Below, in pieces: positions 53,853 to 64,000 of a stretch of DNA of 64,000 nucleotides. The stretch's first letter is position 1; each line of letters opens with the position of its first letter. The notes beneath the pieces were generated by a model. That model did no database searches. It was not told the DNA's origin and worked only from the letters and a program-made list of their open reading frames with translations. The stretch is from Chrysophaeum taylorii. Lineage: Eukaryota; Sar; Pelagophyceae; Pelagomonadales; Pelagomonadaceae. The translations under genes and the position numbers were made by a program. The DNA lies in contig JAQMWT010000534.1 of the NCBI GenBank assembly GCA_029834535.1, positions 124,001 to 188,000 of the forward strand, written 5' to 3'.

Positions 53853-56800
53853 TTAGACCTCTGAAGTCGAGCCGTCATTCAGGAGGCTACTTTCATACGA
53901 CGATAGGAGTTTGCTGCAGACGTCGCTCGCGTCAGACGCTGTTGGGGGTGGCAAAACATGAAAGTAGCGCGCGATGATGTCGGCGAAGCTGGGTCGCTCG
54001 TTTGGTCCCTGCGCCCAGCAGTGCCGCATGATGGTGACGAGGTGTGCATCGGCGTATTTGGAGACAGTTGGTCGCGTCTCGTCGACGACAACAGAGCACA
54101 CGATTTGCGCGGTTTTCAAACCTGCCCAAGGATGCGCGCGCGTCGTGATCTCATAAAGGACCATGCTGTACGAATAGACGTCCGACTTCTCCGTGAACTC
54201 GTCCTTCTTAAGCAGTCTGCGACACACGGAAAAACTGTCAGGCATCACCCCGTGTTGAACCGTACGTACTCGGGGGCCATGAACGGCGCCGTGCCCGCGG
54301 CGCCTCGCTTCGACTCTGTGGTCGTGTGCGTCCTGAACTCGGCCGAACGCGAGAGACCAAAATCCGAAATTTTACACGAGAAGTCGTCGGTCAAGAGGAT
54401 ATTGCTGCTCTTCATGTCGCGGTGCTGCGGGATGGACGGGTGACTGACTGCAGAAAAAATGTCGCCCTTACCTGGGTCCCGTGATCATAGATGTAAACCA
54501 TTCCCTGCGCGATCTCCTCCGCCCAGGTTCGGCGCTGATCATCTGTGATTGGCGTCGACGCGTCGTCCAACAAGTTGCGTAGCGAGCCTCGTCGCAAGTA
54601 CTCCATGACCAGACCCAGCATGTTCGTCTCAGTCGTGACCTGTGCGTCAGCGCGCAAGACGTCATTTTCGAAGGCTAAAACAATTCGACAGAGGGGGGCA
54701 GGCACGAGTCGACGCCGGCGTCGCGCCACTCCAAAAACCTGGACAACGAGCGGCGATCGAAGCGACAACATGATCGTAAGCTCGTTGGTGAACTCGCCAA
54801 GTAGCTTCGTGCGGCGTGCCAAACTCAGGCCAGTCAGTGGAATTAGTTTGACAGCAATAGTCTTCCGCGCGTACGTGCCGCGATGAAGCAGTCCCACGCT
54901 GCCGGATGCAAACGGGCTTGCTTCGATCGAGTCGAGGCTGATCTCGTGCTTCTCGAGCACTGACACCTTGTGTACGCGAGCGCGCTCGCGTTGCGACTTC
55001 TTCTCGAAGCCCTTGCGAATGTGGGCCATCTCAGACTGAATGTCGCTCACACCTTCTGAGACCTTGGCTTGCAGGTCGTTCATGCCCTCGGCAACCAGCG
55101 AAAGATGCTCGCGAAGCTCGGCCGCGAGCTCGTCGCTCGCGACATGGGCGGATTTGGCGACCGCTGCGTTCGCCTCGTCGTCCTCGGCGAGTACCATGGC
55201 AGCGCTCTCCTCGTCGAGCGACTGCTCTCGCATCACCCGCCGCACTTCCGCGACCATCGCGTCTTCCAGGTCGTATTTCTGCACCTCCAGAAGCGACGCG
55301 ACCTGCGGATGAGGTGAACAACAACGACGGCACGCCAAGTCTCCTCACGTGGCGATCGTTCATCAGTTGGTATGCGAAACGAAGGTTGTCAAGGCATCTG
55401 ACGACGGCCGCGTCGAGATCCGTGAGTTTGGAGCCGTGATTCACGAGCCCCCATTTGCGTCGCAACCACCCTCGGTCTTCGAACGATTCGACTTGCTCCT
55501 TCATCACCATTAGCAGACCGTGGAGATCTTTCATGCAGCGCTCTACGAGCTCCTTGGCGTTGTTGTTGCCGTCGCGAACCTTGTCGGTGTTGTCGGCGAG
55601 AATTTCGAGGACTTGGAGCGTCTTGGCGACCCTTTCGCCGGCCGTTTTCACGTCCGAGGCCTTGCGGTGCAAATGAGCGACGCCGTCGAGGATAGCCTTG
55701 GCCGTGGCGCACACCGGTGCGATACCTGGAATCGTTTCGCCGACGGCCAGCAACGCGTCCGCGACCATTTTCGAGTTGACAACCAAATCCTCGATGCCAT
55801 GATGCTTCTTCAATTCGCTCGATTTAGGTGGTGGCGGCGCGCCGGAGTTTTTTTTTCCTTGAGAGGAAGAAGCGGCCAGCGCCTCTTCATCATCTGCCTC
55901 AACTTTCTGCCTCTGGCTCGTCTTACGACGACGCGCCACAAGCAAGCACCCAACGACGACGACGATCGCGAGAGCAGCAGCACCGACGATGCTGCCCGCC
56001 ATCACGACCGCGTTGCCACCCACGCCGCCGTTGCCGCCCCCGCCTCCGCTGCTCGATGGGGCGGTCTCGGGTGCACTTGTGGATACGACGAAGGCGTAAG
56101 CCGAGCCCGAAGAAGCGCCGGTGGCCGTGTCGTCGTCAGTGACGGTGTCTCCGAGGTCGTCTCCGTAGGCCCCGGAAACGACGAGGTTTCCCGATATCGC
56201 GACGGCGATGCCAAACCGGTCGCCCTCCGCCGCGTCGCTCGCCGTCAACTTTTGGGTTTGCTCCCACGAGAGACCGTCGTCCCAAGTCCGAAAGACGTAG
56301 GCCGAGCCGCCGTCGTCGTCTCCGTCGGCCCCGACGACGACGAGATTTCCCGAAATCGCGACGGCTTCGCCGTATCTGTCGTATGCCGCCGCGTCGCTCG
56401 CCGTCAACTTTTGGGTTTGGTTCCACGAGAGACCGTCGTCCCACGTCCGAAAGACATAGGCCGCGCCCGAATAATTCCCGCCGTCATCGTCCCAGTCGGC
56501 CCCGACGACGACGAGATTTCCCGAAATCGCGACGGCTTCGCCAAATTCGTCGTATGCCGCCGCGTCGCTCGCCGTCAACTTTTGAGTTTGGTTCCACGAG
56601 AGACCGTCGTCCCACGTCCGAAACACGTAGGCCGAGCCAAAATCAGTCCCGCCGTCATCGTCGTCGTCGTCCCAATGGGCGCCAACGACGACGAGATTTC
56701 CCGAAATCGCGACGGCATAACCGAATCTGTCGTCTGCCGCCGCGTCGCTCGCCGTCAACTTTTGGGTTTGGTTCCACAAAAGGCCGTCGTCCCAAGTCCG

Positions 56801-57358
56801 AAACACGTAGGCCGACCCGCCGCCGTCGTCTCCGTAGGCACCGACGACGACGAGATTTCCCGAAATCGCGACGGCATAACCGAACCAGTCGTATGCCGCC
56901 GCGTCGCTCGCCGTCAACTTTTGGGTTTGGTTCCACAAAAGGCCGTCGTCCCACGTCCGAAAGACGTAGGCCGACCCGCCGTCGTCGTCTCCCCAGGCCC
57001 CGACGACGACGTAATTTCCCGACATCGCGACGGCGATGCCAAATCGGTCGCCCTCCGCCGCGTCGCTCGCCGTCAACTTTTGGGTTTGTTCACACGAAAG
57101 GCCGCCATCGGTGGTCCGAAAGACGTAGGCCGAACCCGACAAAGACCCGCCGTCATCGTCGTCCCCGCTGGCCCCGACGACGATATAATTTCCCGATATC
57201 GCGACGGCGTAACCGAACCAGTCGTTCGCCGCCGCGTCGCTCGCCGTCAACTTCTGGGTCTGGACCACCTCGTCGAGGCGGCGCCTCTTGGACGCGCTGA
57301 TGTGAGGGAAGAACCAGCTGAGCACCACCACCACCAAGCTCCGCATCAAAGACGACAT
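53853..57358 (-). CDS. Receptor-like protein kinase with seven-unit FG-GAP ectodomain (4 exons)
   Basis: Proposed exons on the minus strand: 57358-55349, 55302-54472, 54424-54270, 54216-53853, total 1119 residues. The start is the ATG at 57358, directly before a signal peptide ([18 protein letters not shown]). Residues 33-426 hold seven FG-GAP units ([11 protein letters not shown], [16 protein letters not shown], acidic GDDDGG loop, SAYVFRT), the number of blades in an integrin-alpha propeller. A Gly-rich linker and one membrane span (about 449-475, [20 protein letters not shown]) followed by RRRK come next. The cytosol side has a helical region (520-665), a coiled-coil stretch (670-790) and a TKL-like kinase domain: glycine loop 801-812 ([12 protein letters not shown]), VK lysine 822, HRDMKSSN 948-955, DFG 968-970, MAPE 996-999 and the C-lobe [19 protein letters not shown]. 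All these key residues are present, so activity is plausible. It would couple binding of an outside ligand to phosphorylation; the ligand is unknown. Confidence 0.85.
54217..54269 (-). other. Intron 3 of the kinase gene (53 nt)
   Basis: Donor GTACGT, acceptor GTGTGTCGCAG. It splits the Glu codon of MAPE; splicing gives [15 protein letters not shown]. The same intron is retained in the partial duplicate at 63.6 kb. Confidence 0.88.
54425..54471 (-). other. Intron 2 of the kinase gene (47 nt)
   Basis: Donor GTAAGG, acceptor CATCCCGCAG. Removal joins YIYDHGTQ to [11 protein letters not shown], restoring the catalytic loop. Without it the frame ends at a stop 58 bases on. Confidence 0.88.
55303..55348 (-). 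other. Intron 1 of the kinase gene (46 nt)
   Basis: Donor GTGAGG, acceptor TCATCCGCAG. Removal joins ...LMNDRH to [10 protein letters not shown] in phase 0 and moves the reading into the kinase frame. Confidence 0.85.
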
Positions 57359-58449
57359 ATTATGAGAACTATTCCGAGATTCTAAGATACATACCTCAAC
57401 ATATCTCGGACGTATATTGCGTAAAGTTAGTTGCTGTAGGTGATCGACCAGAAAGTATCTTGTGTCTCGCAATTAGGCCCGTTCTCTACAAATAATCGGG
57501 GTTAATTAATTTGTCCTGATTGATTTTTTGTCCCATTTTAAGACCCGCTAGAGTGCTGTTCCGGTACCTTGAGTACCCCGGTACTTAAGCCACTCTAAAC
57601 AAAAGGGCGCCGTCTGAACTTCAGGGAGGGTTATAAGGAACCAGCGCAGCCCCCCCCCCTGCCACTGAATGCCCGGGGAAAGTCGATAGACGTCGAAAGG
57701 GGGTTGTTCCAATCTGGCTTGCTCCCGAGGCCACCCGAGTCGCAACTCCCGCACTCGCGATTCTATGCTCCTTTATTTCCTAGAGCCCCCGCTGATGAGC
57801 GTGAACCGGCTGCTGCGCGATTGTACGTTGAAATCGAGGGTTCTGAAAACGCATGAAAAAAAGCGACGACGACGACAAATGTGGTTCCTCCGAAGATCTC
57901 CTGCCAAGCACGCGGTACGATGTCGTCCATTCGGGCGGCTGGTTCGCCGTCGGCCCGTCAATCGGCGAGGTCGTCGTCGTCGGTGAAAGAAAAGGCCCAT
58001 GTCCTCTTAAATAGAGGTCCCTCCAGCCGTTTCATCCATATCCTCGTCGCATTATTCGTTGGTGTCGACCTCGAAAAAAGCGCCAGGTTTGGTGCCTCGA
58101 AAAAAAAAAAAAAGTCGTCGGACGATTTTGCTTTGAGCCAACCGGAGATTCAAGCCGTCGTCGTAGCCCGATGAATATCCTCCCAGGTTTTCTTTCGACG
58201 ACGGCCTCAATCTCGCCTCCTGGCATTATCCAATACGCCGCCCTTAGTTTCTCCCTCGAGCTCCCACAACACCAAAACTCGCTGGCCAACTAGAGAGAAT
58301 CGACAATCGAAGAAGGCAGCTGGGCTCGTTTTGCCACTGGCTTGCACTTTGCTCGCTTTACTCGCCAAAGCAGCCCCCCCCGGCCTTTTCCTCCTTGAAC
58401 TCAGCGTCGCTCACGAGGCGCGCGCGCGCCGCCGAGCGTCCAGGGCCCT
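57359..58449. other. Upstream region of the kinase gene, no other gene recognised
   Basis: AT-rich near 57480-57540, then a minus-strand frame (about 58270-58130: SSREKLRAAYWIMPGGEIEA) that may be a terminal exon of the next gene or chance. No promoter motif can be called. Confidence 0.35.
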
Positions 58450-61400
58450 GCGCTCATGTGTTGCCGCACCAAGCACCGGCGGCGGTCGTCGCTGCGGAAC
58501 AACAACAGGCTTCATCTTCCCTCAACCTCTCCATTTTGATCTTGCGGTAGATCTGCTGCTTGAGATGCTTGGTTAAAATTTGCTTCCGAACCACCAGTGC
58601 GTCCTTTGTCCGAGCGAAGGACTTGGGCTTGAGGTCACCCATGCCGTGGGTGTAGCGAGTGATATTGCTGACGAGCATCTTGCATCGACCACTGTCGTCG
58701 AGCGTTCTTTCCAGCTCTGCGAGCCTGGGGTTTGTCCCTCCAGCTCCTGGTTGCTGACAAGGGGCACCACCTTCTCGATGGCATCCAAGTCATATCGATT
58801 ACGGCTCGATCGAACGCCGCCGCGATCGTTTCGGCATTTGTTTCGCGCGCAAGGTGCTGATCGATCGATCGATCGCTGCTTGGCGACGAGCGGCGGCTTT
58901 CGCCGTGAAGCAAGCCCGGCCCGCCCCATTCGCGCTGCTTCAATCACGGCCGTCACAGACTTGTCGTCGTGCTGGTCGAGACGACTGGGGGCGGATTTCC
59001 TTCCACCACTAGTAGTGGCACTACCACCTCTGTGTGTTCCTTCGGCATCGGTGCTGGATCCGCGGTGACGGCACGCGCATCGGCCTGCCGAGGGAAAATT
59101 CCATCTATCTTTTTTTTTCGGCACGGATTAACGCCAGCAAGATTACCCAAAGCCGTGTTTGGGCAGACGCTCCCGTAATACTTCACCACATACCGAACTC
59201 CGATTCCTGTCGATTCGCGCGTCGATACGTACCAACCGCAAACGCCGTTTGCATCGCCGAAGTCTGTTGGGAGACGGCGAGGTCTCCGTTGCCCATGTAA
59301 CCCCTGGCCATTTTGGAGTGTGCTGGCCATTCCGCGCCCCCACTCTTCGAGCAGCTGCAGTATCAATGCCCGTGCGTCGCTGTCGTGGCCAGGTGAATAC
59401 AGACGGCGGCGAACGATGTCGACGACGTCACGTAGCATTATCAAGGTCCCGTCCACTGACTTGCGAGTTGAGTTGAACCGGGCATTCAGGAATTCGTCGT
59501 ACTGCTTGATCATCGACCTGTCAAAGGCCTCGAAATTCGCCGTGGCAACCACTGCTGGCTCGGTGCTAAATCGCTCGAACAACCCACGTGCACGTTCGAC
59601 GACGGACGCCATCTGCAGCACGGACCAGCCGTCGAGATCGTTGGATGCGGCAAAGAACCGAAAAGGCAAAGCAAAATTTGTCGTCGTCGCGAATAATAGT
59701 CCTGGCCCATAGCGCGGCGGCCTTGATTTCGGCGCTGCTCAGCGCGGCGGCGAAGAGATTTATTGTCTCGGACCACGTTGGCATCGACATAAGAAGCATC
59801 GTCGAGATATATACTCGAGAATGAGCAAAGGGAGGTTGGCGAACAGGACCCAAGCAGCCTCGGCGCATGCCTCTCGGCGCGTCCCCTTGTCGGTTCGGCC
59901 GAGCGTCAAGTACAGTTCCCTAGGTTTCTCCTTCTCCAAGAAGGCTCGCATTTAGTTGACTGCCAAACGACTTGCCGTACCGACCGACGCCCTCGAGCCC
60001 TTCGATGATGATGCCGCATGGATAACCTTGTTCACGTCGGTGTTTTGTATCCTTCAAAAGAAGCGAGGTCGCCAGGACCAAGTTCTCAAGAAGCCGACTC
60101 TCGGCGATGGCGCCACTACCGTCGAGAAAGGCGTGTTTCCGAGATGAATGACGTTGGCAGTTTGACTTACCAGACGCGAGTCGCCTCGCTACGCTGCGAC
60201 TCGGAAAGCCTCTCTCTCTCTCCCAAGCTGGCTCACCCATGATTTTTTTGGCGTACTTCTGCCGCCACGATGGTTTGCAGCTCTCGGGCGCTTGCCAAGG
60301 CCGCCGCTGCGTTGTCGGTCGTCCCGACAGCACCCGCAAGACAGCGAACGTCACCAATCGCTGAAATTCCGTCCGCCGAACCATACGAAAGCTTCGCGTA
60401 CACCCCGCGCGGAAAAACTGATCATCGAGGGCGCTCTGGATGTCTCGCTGCTAAAGCGGGCTGAAAAATAGCCTGGGATTCGCCGCGTGCGGTCTGGTCG
60501 GCGAGCTCGGTCGGGCGCCAATGGCGTCCAGTCTTGAACTCGATGGACGCCGTCGATTCGGAGTTGCGTGCCGACGAGCTCCTTGCCGTCGAGCGGCGAC
60601 GCGTCCGATTATTGGAACGCGAGAAACCTCGCCCTCGCTGAGGTCGAGGGCTAAGAGGAGCTCGTGGAGACGTCCCATCTCGCTTCGCAGGTTTCGGACA
60701 AAAAAACGCAAGGACGGGAGCTCCATCTCGGCGGTTCTCTCTTCACCTATGACCGCGATGACGATCGATGCGATGACTTCAGAGACCTCAACCGGCGCGA
60801 CGCGCAACGGCAACAGACGCATAATACAGAGGTGTCGCACCCACGGAGGCCAGGCCGGGCCCTTGCCAGCACCGACGCCTGCCGGCCGGCATGGAACTCC
60901 TCGAATAGTGGCGTCTCGCGTCTCCAGAGCTCGGCGACGCGCGCCCGTAGTCGATCAGGATCTCCTCGTCCCGCGCTCTAAGCTCGGCCTCGGCCTTGTC
61001 GAGGGCCAGCTGCTTCGCATCCCTGCTGACGTCGGCGTAGCTGCGCTGGAGCTGGCGCATCTTCGCCGGGTCGTCGCACTTTTTAGCCAGCCAGCTGCGC
61101 CTTGGTCCGCTCCGTCGCCGCTGCCGCCGCCTCGGTCGCTGCTCGCTTTACTTCGGCGCGGGCGTCGGCCACTTCGTCGTCGCGGGCGTCGGCCGCCGCC
61201 TGCTTCTCTTCAGTCACCGCCTGCAGAGCGCGCTTCCGCTTCGCCGCCGCAGCCTCCTCGCTAAGCTGACGCTGGACCTTGAGTTGTTGCTCTCGACGGG
61301 CCGCCTCCCGGGCCTCGGCATCAGCTCGGGCAGCGACAGCTGCCTCGGCCTTCTCGGCCTCGAAGGCCACTTCGTTTGCCACCACCCTAATCGCACGCTC

Positions 61401-61450
61401 GGCCGTTGCGGCACGGTGTTGCTGGGACGCTCTCGCTGCCTCGAGCTGCT
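58450..61450 (-). CDS. Unrecognised intron-rich or decaying gene, coiled-coil N-terminus
   Basis: On the minus strand a series of coding-like blocks runs from 61.45 to 58.45 kb in changing frames. First is an Ala/Glu-rich coiled coil (about 61450-61085: FFKQLEAARASQQHRAATAE, VQRQLSEEAAAAKRKRALQA), then MRQLQRSYADVSRDAKQLAL (about 61060), LHELLLALDLSEGE (about 60665), YGSADGISAIGDVRCLAGAV and AAALASARELQTIVAAEVRQ (about 60390-60255). A weak P-loop-like GIIIEGLEGVGRYGKS follows (about 60020-59970), then KPRELYLTLGRTDKGTRREA (about 59920) and a long helical stretch FEAFDRSMIKQYDEFLNARF with DGTLIMLRDVVDIVRRR (about 59540-59420). The last block is KPKSFARTKDALVVRKQILT (about 58625-58565). A 46-nt GT...CTGCAG segment near 59655-59610 would join two blocks in frame. 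Other joins could not be solved, and one junction near 60955 looks like a plain frameshift. I do not recognise the family. Confidence 0.4.
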
Positions 61451-61626
61451 TAAAGAAGCTCGCGGACGCGGATCGTGTCAGAGCATCCGACCAGCGGATT
61501 TAGACCCGTGTCCGCGACTATCCGCGACCAGCGGACCTGCGGATGCGGACACCCTGCGGATGCGGACGCCTGTCTCTCCTCGTCTCTCCTCCGCTGCCTG
61601 AAACGGTCCAACATCCGCAATCCTTA
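61451..61626 (-). repeat. S2 short dispersed repeat (minus)
   Basis: This is the inverse of 25601-25817: TAAAGAAGCTCGCGGACGCG at one end and CAACATCCGCAATCCTTAA at the other, with CCGCATCCGC-type units between. It touches the 5' end of the coiled-coil gene model. Confidence 0.7.
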
Positions 61627-61880
61627 ACTAACTAACTTCAGACCTCTCCCGAGCACGTAGACGAGAAGCGCCGAAAAAAAGGTCGGTCGGCGGAGAGTGA
61701 CCATCAAGCTTGTCGCCATGCGACGAGGAGGAGACCGCGATGTGACTGACAACCACCTCGTCGATAACCTTCCGTCTTCGCCCGCCGGCCATACACCGTC
61801 CCACTGCGAACGTTCCGGCTGCCAACCGGCCCGCCCGGGAGGCGACTAGGTGCCAACCTACGCCGGGAGGGCGGATGCCC
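61627..61880 (-). repeat. S1 short dispersed repeat (minus)
   Basis: CTAACTAACTTCAGACCTCT, CTTGTCGCCATGCGACGAGG and CGTTCCGGCTGCCAACCGGC are complements of the S1 copy in MULE B. Its GTTA tail directly abuts the S2 repeat. Confidence 0.75.
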
Positions 61881-62079
61881 TCGCAAGGCTCAGGATTCAT
61901 TCATGAGGCACCGTCCTCCATGTGGGGTCTCCACCAAGAACGGAGGCAAGTCAGCGCACGAAAAAGTAACGATCCCTCGTCTTCACGACGCGTGATGACG
62001 TCTTTTCGTTCGTCCACGTTTACCAGGAACGAGGCGTGGGAAATCCACGGTGGACAGGAGCTTCGAGAAGAAGAAGTCT

Positions 62080-62700
62080 TCTACATTGGTCTTAGTGGGA
62101 CACCAGAAACAGCGTATGCGACGTGGGTGACCATTGTAAACCCTGGTAATCGCGAATGTCGATATCCTTGGTCTGGTGTTTTGGGATGATTGGCTGTTGA
62201 TACAGCTCCTTCATTGTCAATCAGCAGCGGTATAGCGGGGACCTCGTGACAGGTAGGAAATCCAAACATGAAGAGGGCTGATTGACCACGAGCGTATGGA
62301 ACCATACTGCCATCCCTTTGCAAGCACACGGTTTATAAGATGCTGGTTATGTCCGGTGGTCTGACCGTGATGCTTGCTCAGGTAGATGAGAGAAGCCACA
62401 CACTGTTTGAAATGAATCCCGAATATTTGCTTGCAGTTTGGGTCAGCGGTGGTACGTGGTTCTTCTTAGACATGCGATTACGCGAGAGTTGCCCCAAATT
62501 GAGTTTGGAGTTCTTTGACTTTGTGTCCTGCACTCAGTGTGAACACCCCCTTGATCGGATCATAGGTACGCTCGAGAAACGATTTCACGGTTTCTGCCCA
62601 CTCGACGCCGTCGTCTCCTCCTCCGAATCTTTTTTTGAAGAACGCGTCTTTGACGGAGACAGACACGTCGGGCAACGTCGATCATCCGTCCATGCAAGAG
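62080..62700 (-). pseudogene. Ty1/Copia pol fragment, second copy
   Basis: Minus-strand DGVEWAETVKSFLERTYDPI and GVFTLSAGHKVKEL (about 62610-62510) and LLIDNEGAVSTANHPKT (about 62225-62175) match the 38.9-40.1-kb fragment. The RNase H centre between them is deleted. The plus-strand frame 62340-63068 overlapping it is not supported. Confidence 0.65.
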
Positions 62701-63135
62701 CCAAGGCGGAGAGTACCATGCACCCGCCGGTCGACAAGGACCTGACCATCACGTCACCCAAGGACTACGTCTTTAAGCCCAAGCTCTCGAGAGTGAGCGC
62801 GGCAGAGCTCGAGGCCAATCGACCCGCCAAATGTTTGAGGTGGGTTATAGTCCTCGCGCAGAACTGGTTTGCCCACCAGGTGTTGGGGATACCTGCTGGG
62901 CAAGCGCGAAGCCCGGGAGGGCGCCCAGGAGGACGAAACGCGCTGAGGCCCAGTTCTAAGCGCGCCAAGCAAACTTGTGATTTGAGATTCCACTCGGAAA
63001 GAGGGGACCTTGATCTACTACAGGCTGTTATTACGTACAATCTCGATGTACCCGCGGAGCGCGCTTAATTGAGTATCATGCCGGCAGAGAAACGCCAAGG
63101 ACAATTGCGCATATATATTCATTCGCGGAAGGAAG

Positions 63136-63715
63136 AGAGATGAAGGACGAGGGACTACTATCTCAACGGCTGTTGTGCAAAGAAGTACGTGGCGCGTGCA
63201 TTATTCTCCCAGAGAGGAAAACCAATGTTGTCGGTTTAGACCTCTGAAGTCGAGCCGTCATTCAGGAGGCTACTTTCATACGACGATAGGAGTTTGCTGC
63301 AGACGTCGCTCGCGTCAGACGCTGTTGGGGGTGGCAAAACATGAAAGTAGCGCGCGATGATGTCTTCGAAGCTGGGCCGCTCGTTTGGTCCCTGCGCCCA
63401 GCAGTGCCGCATGATGGTGACGAGGTGTGCATCGGCGTATTTGGAGACAGCTGGTCGCATCTCGTCGACGACAACAGAGCACACGATTTGCGCGGCTTTC
63501 AATCCTGCCCAAGGATGCGCGCGCGTCGTGATCTCGTAAAGGACCATCCCGTACGAATAGACGTCCGACTTCTCCGTGAACTCGTCCTTCTTAAGCAGTC
63601 TGCGACGCACGGAAAAACCGTCAGGCATCACCCCTTGTTGAACCGTACGTACTCGGGGGCCATGAACGGCGCCGTGGCCCGCGGCGCCTCGCTTCGACTC
63701 TAGCGTCGTGTGCGT
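63136..63715 (-). pseudogene. Partial duplicate of the kinase gene 3' end
   Basis: It starts abruptly at about 63715 in the activation loop (ESKRGAAG) and continues through intron 3, the kinase C-lobe ([40 protein letters not shown]) to the same C-terminus (GSTSEV, stop 63236-63238) and about 100 bp of 3' flank. A one-base insertion (GGGCCACGG against GGGCACGG) shifts the frame before intron 3, and there is no glycine loop, lysine, HRD or DFG. It lacks the MITE present in the parent's 3' flank. Confidence 0.85.
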
Positions 63716-64000
63716 CGTCTGTCCGTCACAAATTAGCACGATCATCTTATGCAAAAACTCAAAGGGCGATGAATAAAAAAAAACAGCTTAAGGGAAAGCC
63801 AAGAGCCTAACCGTCCGGTGCAGGGAATTCGGCGTCTCTGGGGGAGACGTAGGGTCCGCTGGCGTTTTTTTCAGCGTCTTCCCTGAAGTGTGCCTGCACG
63901 CAATGCCAGAGATGGGCACAACACTACACTGCCTTGGACGTGCTGGGGGCCCGCTAGGAGGAGACGCCGGTAGAGGCGGGTTGTTGTCTGAGCCGCCGTG
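63716..64000. other. Right edge, no gene recognised
   Basis: Unique sequence beyond the kinase duplicate break; no frame of note. Confidence 0.5.

Noticed and set aside
55520-57385. 621-codon plus-strand frame opposite the FG-GAP units
   Set aside because: It is Arg/Val-rich shadow translation of the repeat; the minus strand has signal peptide, propeller units, membrane span and kinase.
57359-57472. Kinase gene start at the upstream TTG (57472)
   Set aside because: The ATG at 57358 places a signal peptide directly at the N-terminus; the upstream codons have no ATG.
62340-63068. 242-codon plus-strand frame
   Set aside because: Its first half is antisense to a recognisable Copia fragment and its second half has no supporting similarity or composition.

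Overview
This window looks like nuclear DNA from a unicellular eukaryote, and the gene families fit a microalga or other protist of the stramenopile type. Base composition is moderate in GC. There are no operons or bacterial signals. The recognisable genes encode repeat proteins common in such genomes: ankyrin arrays, FG-GAP propeller ectodomains, a 37-residue-repeat RAP-domain protein and a TKL-type kinase. The one multi-exon gene I could resolve has very short GT-AG introns (46, 47 and 53 nt). I cannot name the species. I saw no rRNA, convincing tRNA or CRISPR array.

Layout. 0-2.1 kb: 3' part of an ankyrin-repeat gene open to the left edge. 2.1-10.7 kb: transposon debris (a decayed hAT transposase; segments D1 and D2, each with a second copy near 31-36 kb). 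10.7-12.2 kb (minus): intact single-exon FG-GAP membrane protein. 12.3-20.9 kb: nested mobile DNA, with two Helitron/PIF1-helicase fragments in inverted orientation, a dead non-LTR reverse transcriptase between them, and a Mutator end fragment. 22.4-25.4 kb (minus): long dead hAT transposase. 26.1-30.1 kb (plus): intact RAP-domain gene with 26 repeats. 31-36 kb: D1 and D2 second copies flanking a dead Mutator (MULE A). 36.5-38.2 kb: shrunken pseudogene copy of the RAP gene. 38.9-40.1 kb: Copia fragment. 40.2-42.5 kb: an element with a 10-bp target duplication and clustered CAAACTT motifs that I cannot classify. 42.6-48.9 kb: decayed reading frames, including a hAT C-terminus. 48.9-52.8 kb: a longer sister Mutator (MULE B) carrying short-repeat insertions. 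53.7-57.4 kb: an 80-bp MITE and, beside it, a four-exon receptor kinase gene. 58.4-61.5 kb: an intron-rich or decaying coiled-coil gene that I do not recognise. 61.5-64 kb: short repeats, a second Copia fragment and a partial duplicate of the kinase 3' end.

How it fits together. Two genes are secreted or membrane proteins with FG-GAP (integrin-alpha-like) ectodomains; one carries an intracellular kinase domain and so is a candidate receptor kinase. The RAP protein is probably an organelle RNA-binding factor. The ankyrin, RAP and FG-GAP genes are all built from tandem repeat units, the first two nearly identical at DNA level, and partial copies of the RAP and kinase genes lie nearby. Most of the remaining sequence is dead transposons (hAT, Mutator, Helitron, LINE, Copia, MITE and SINE-like repeats).
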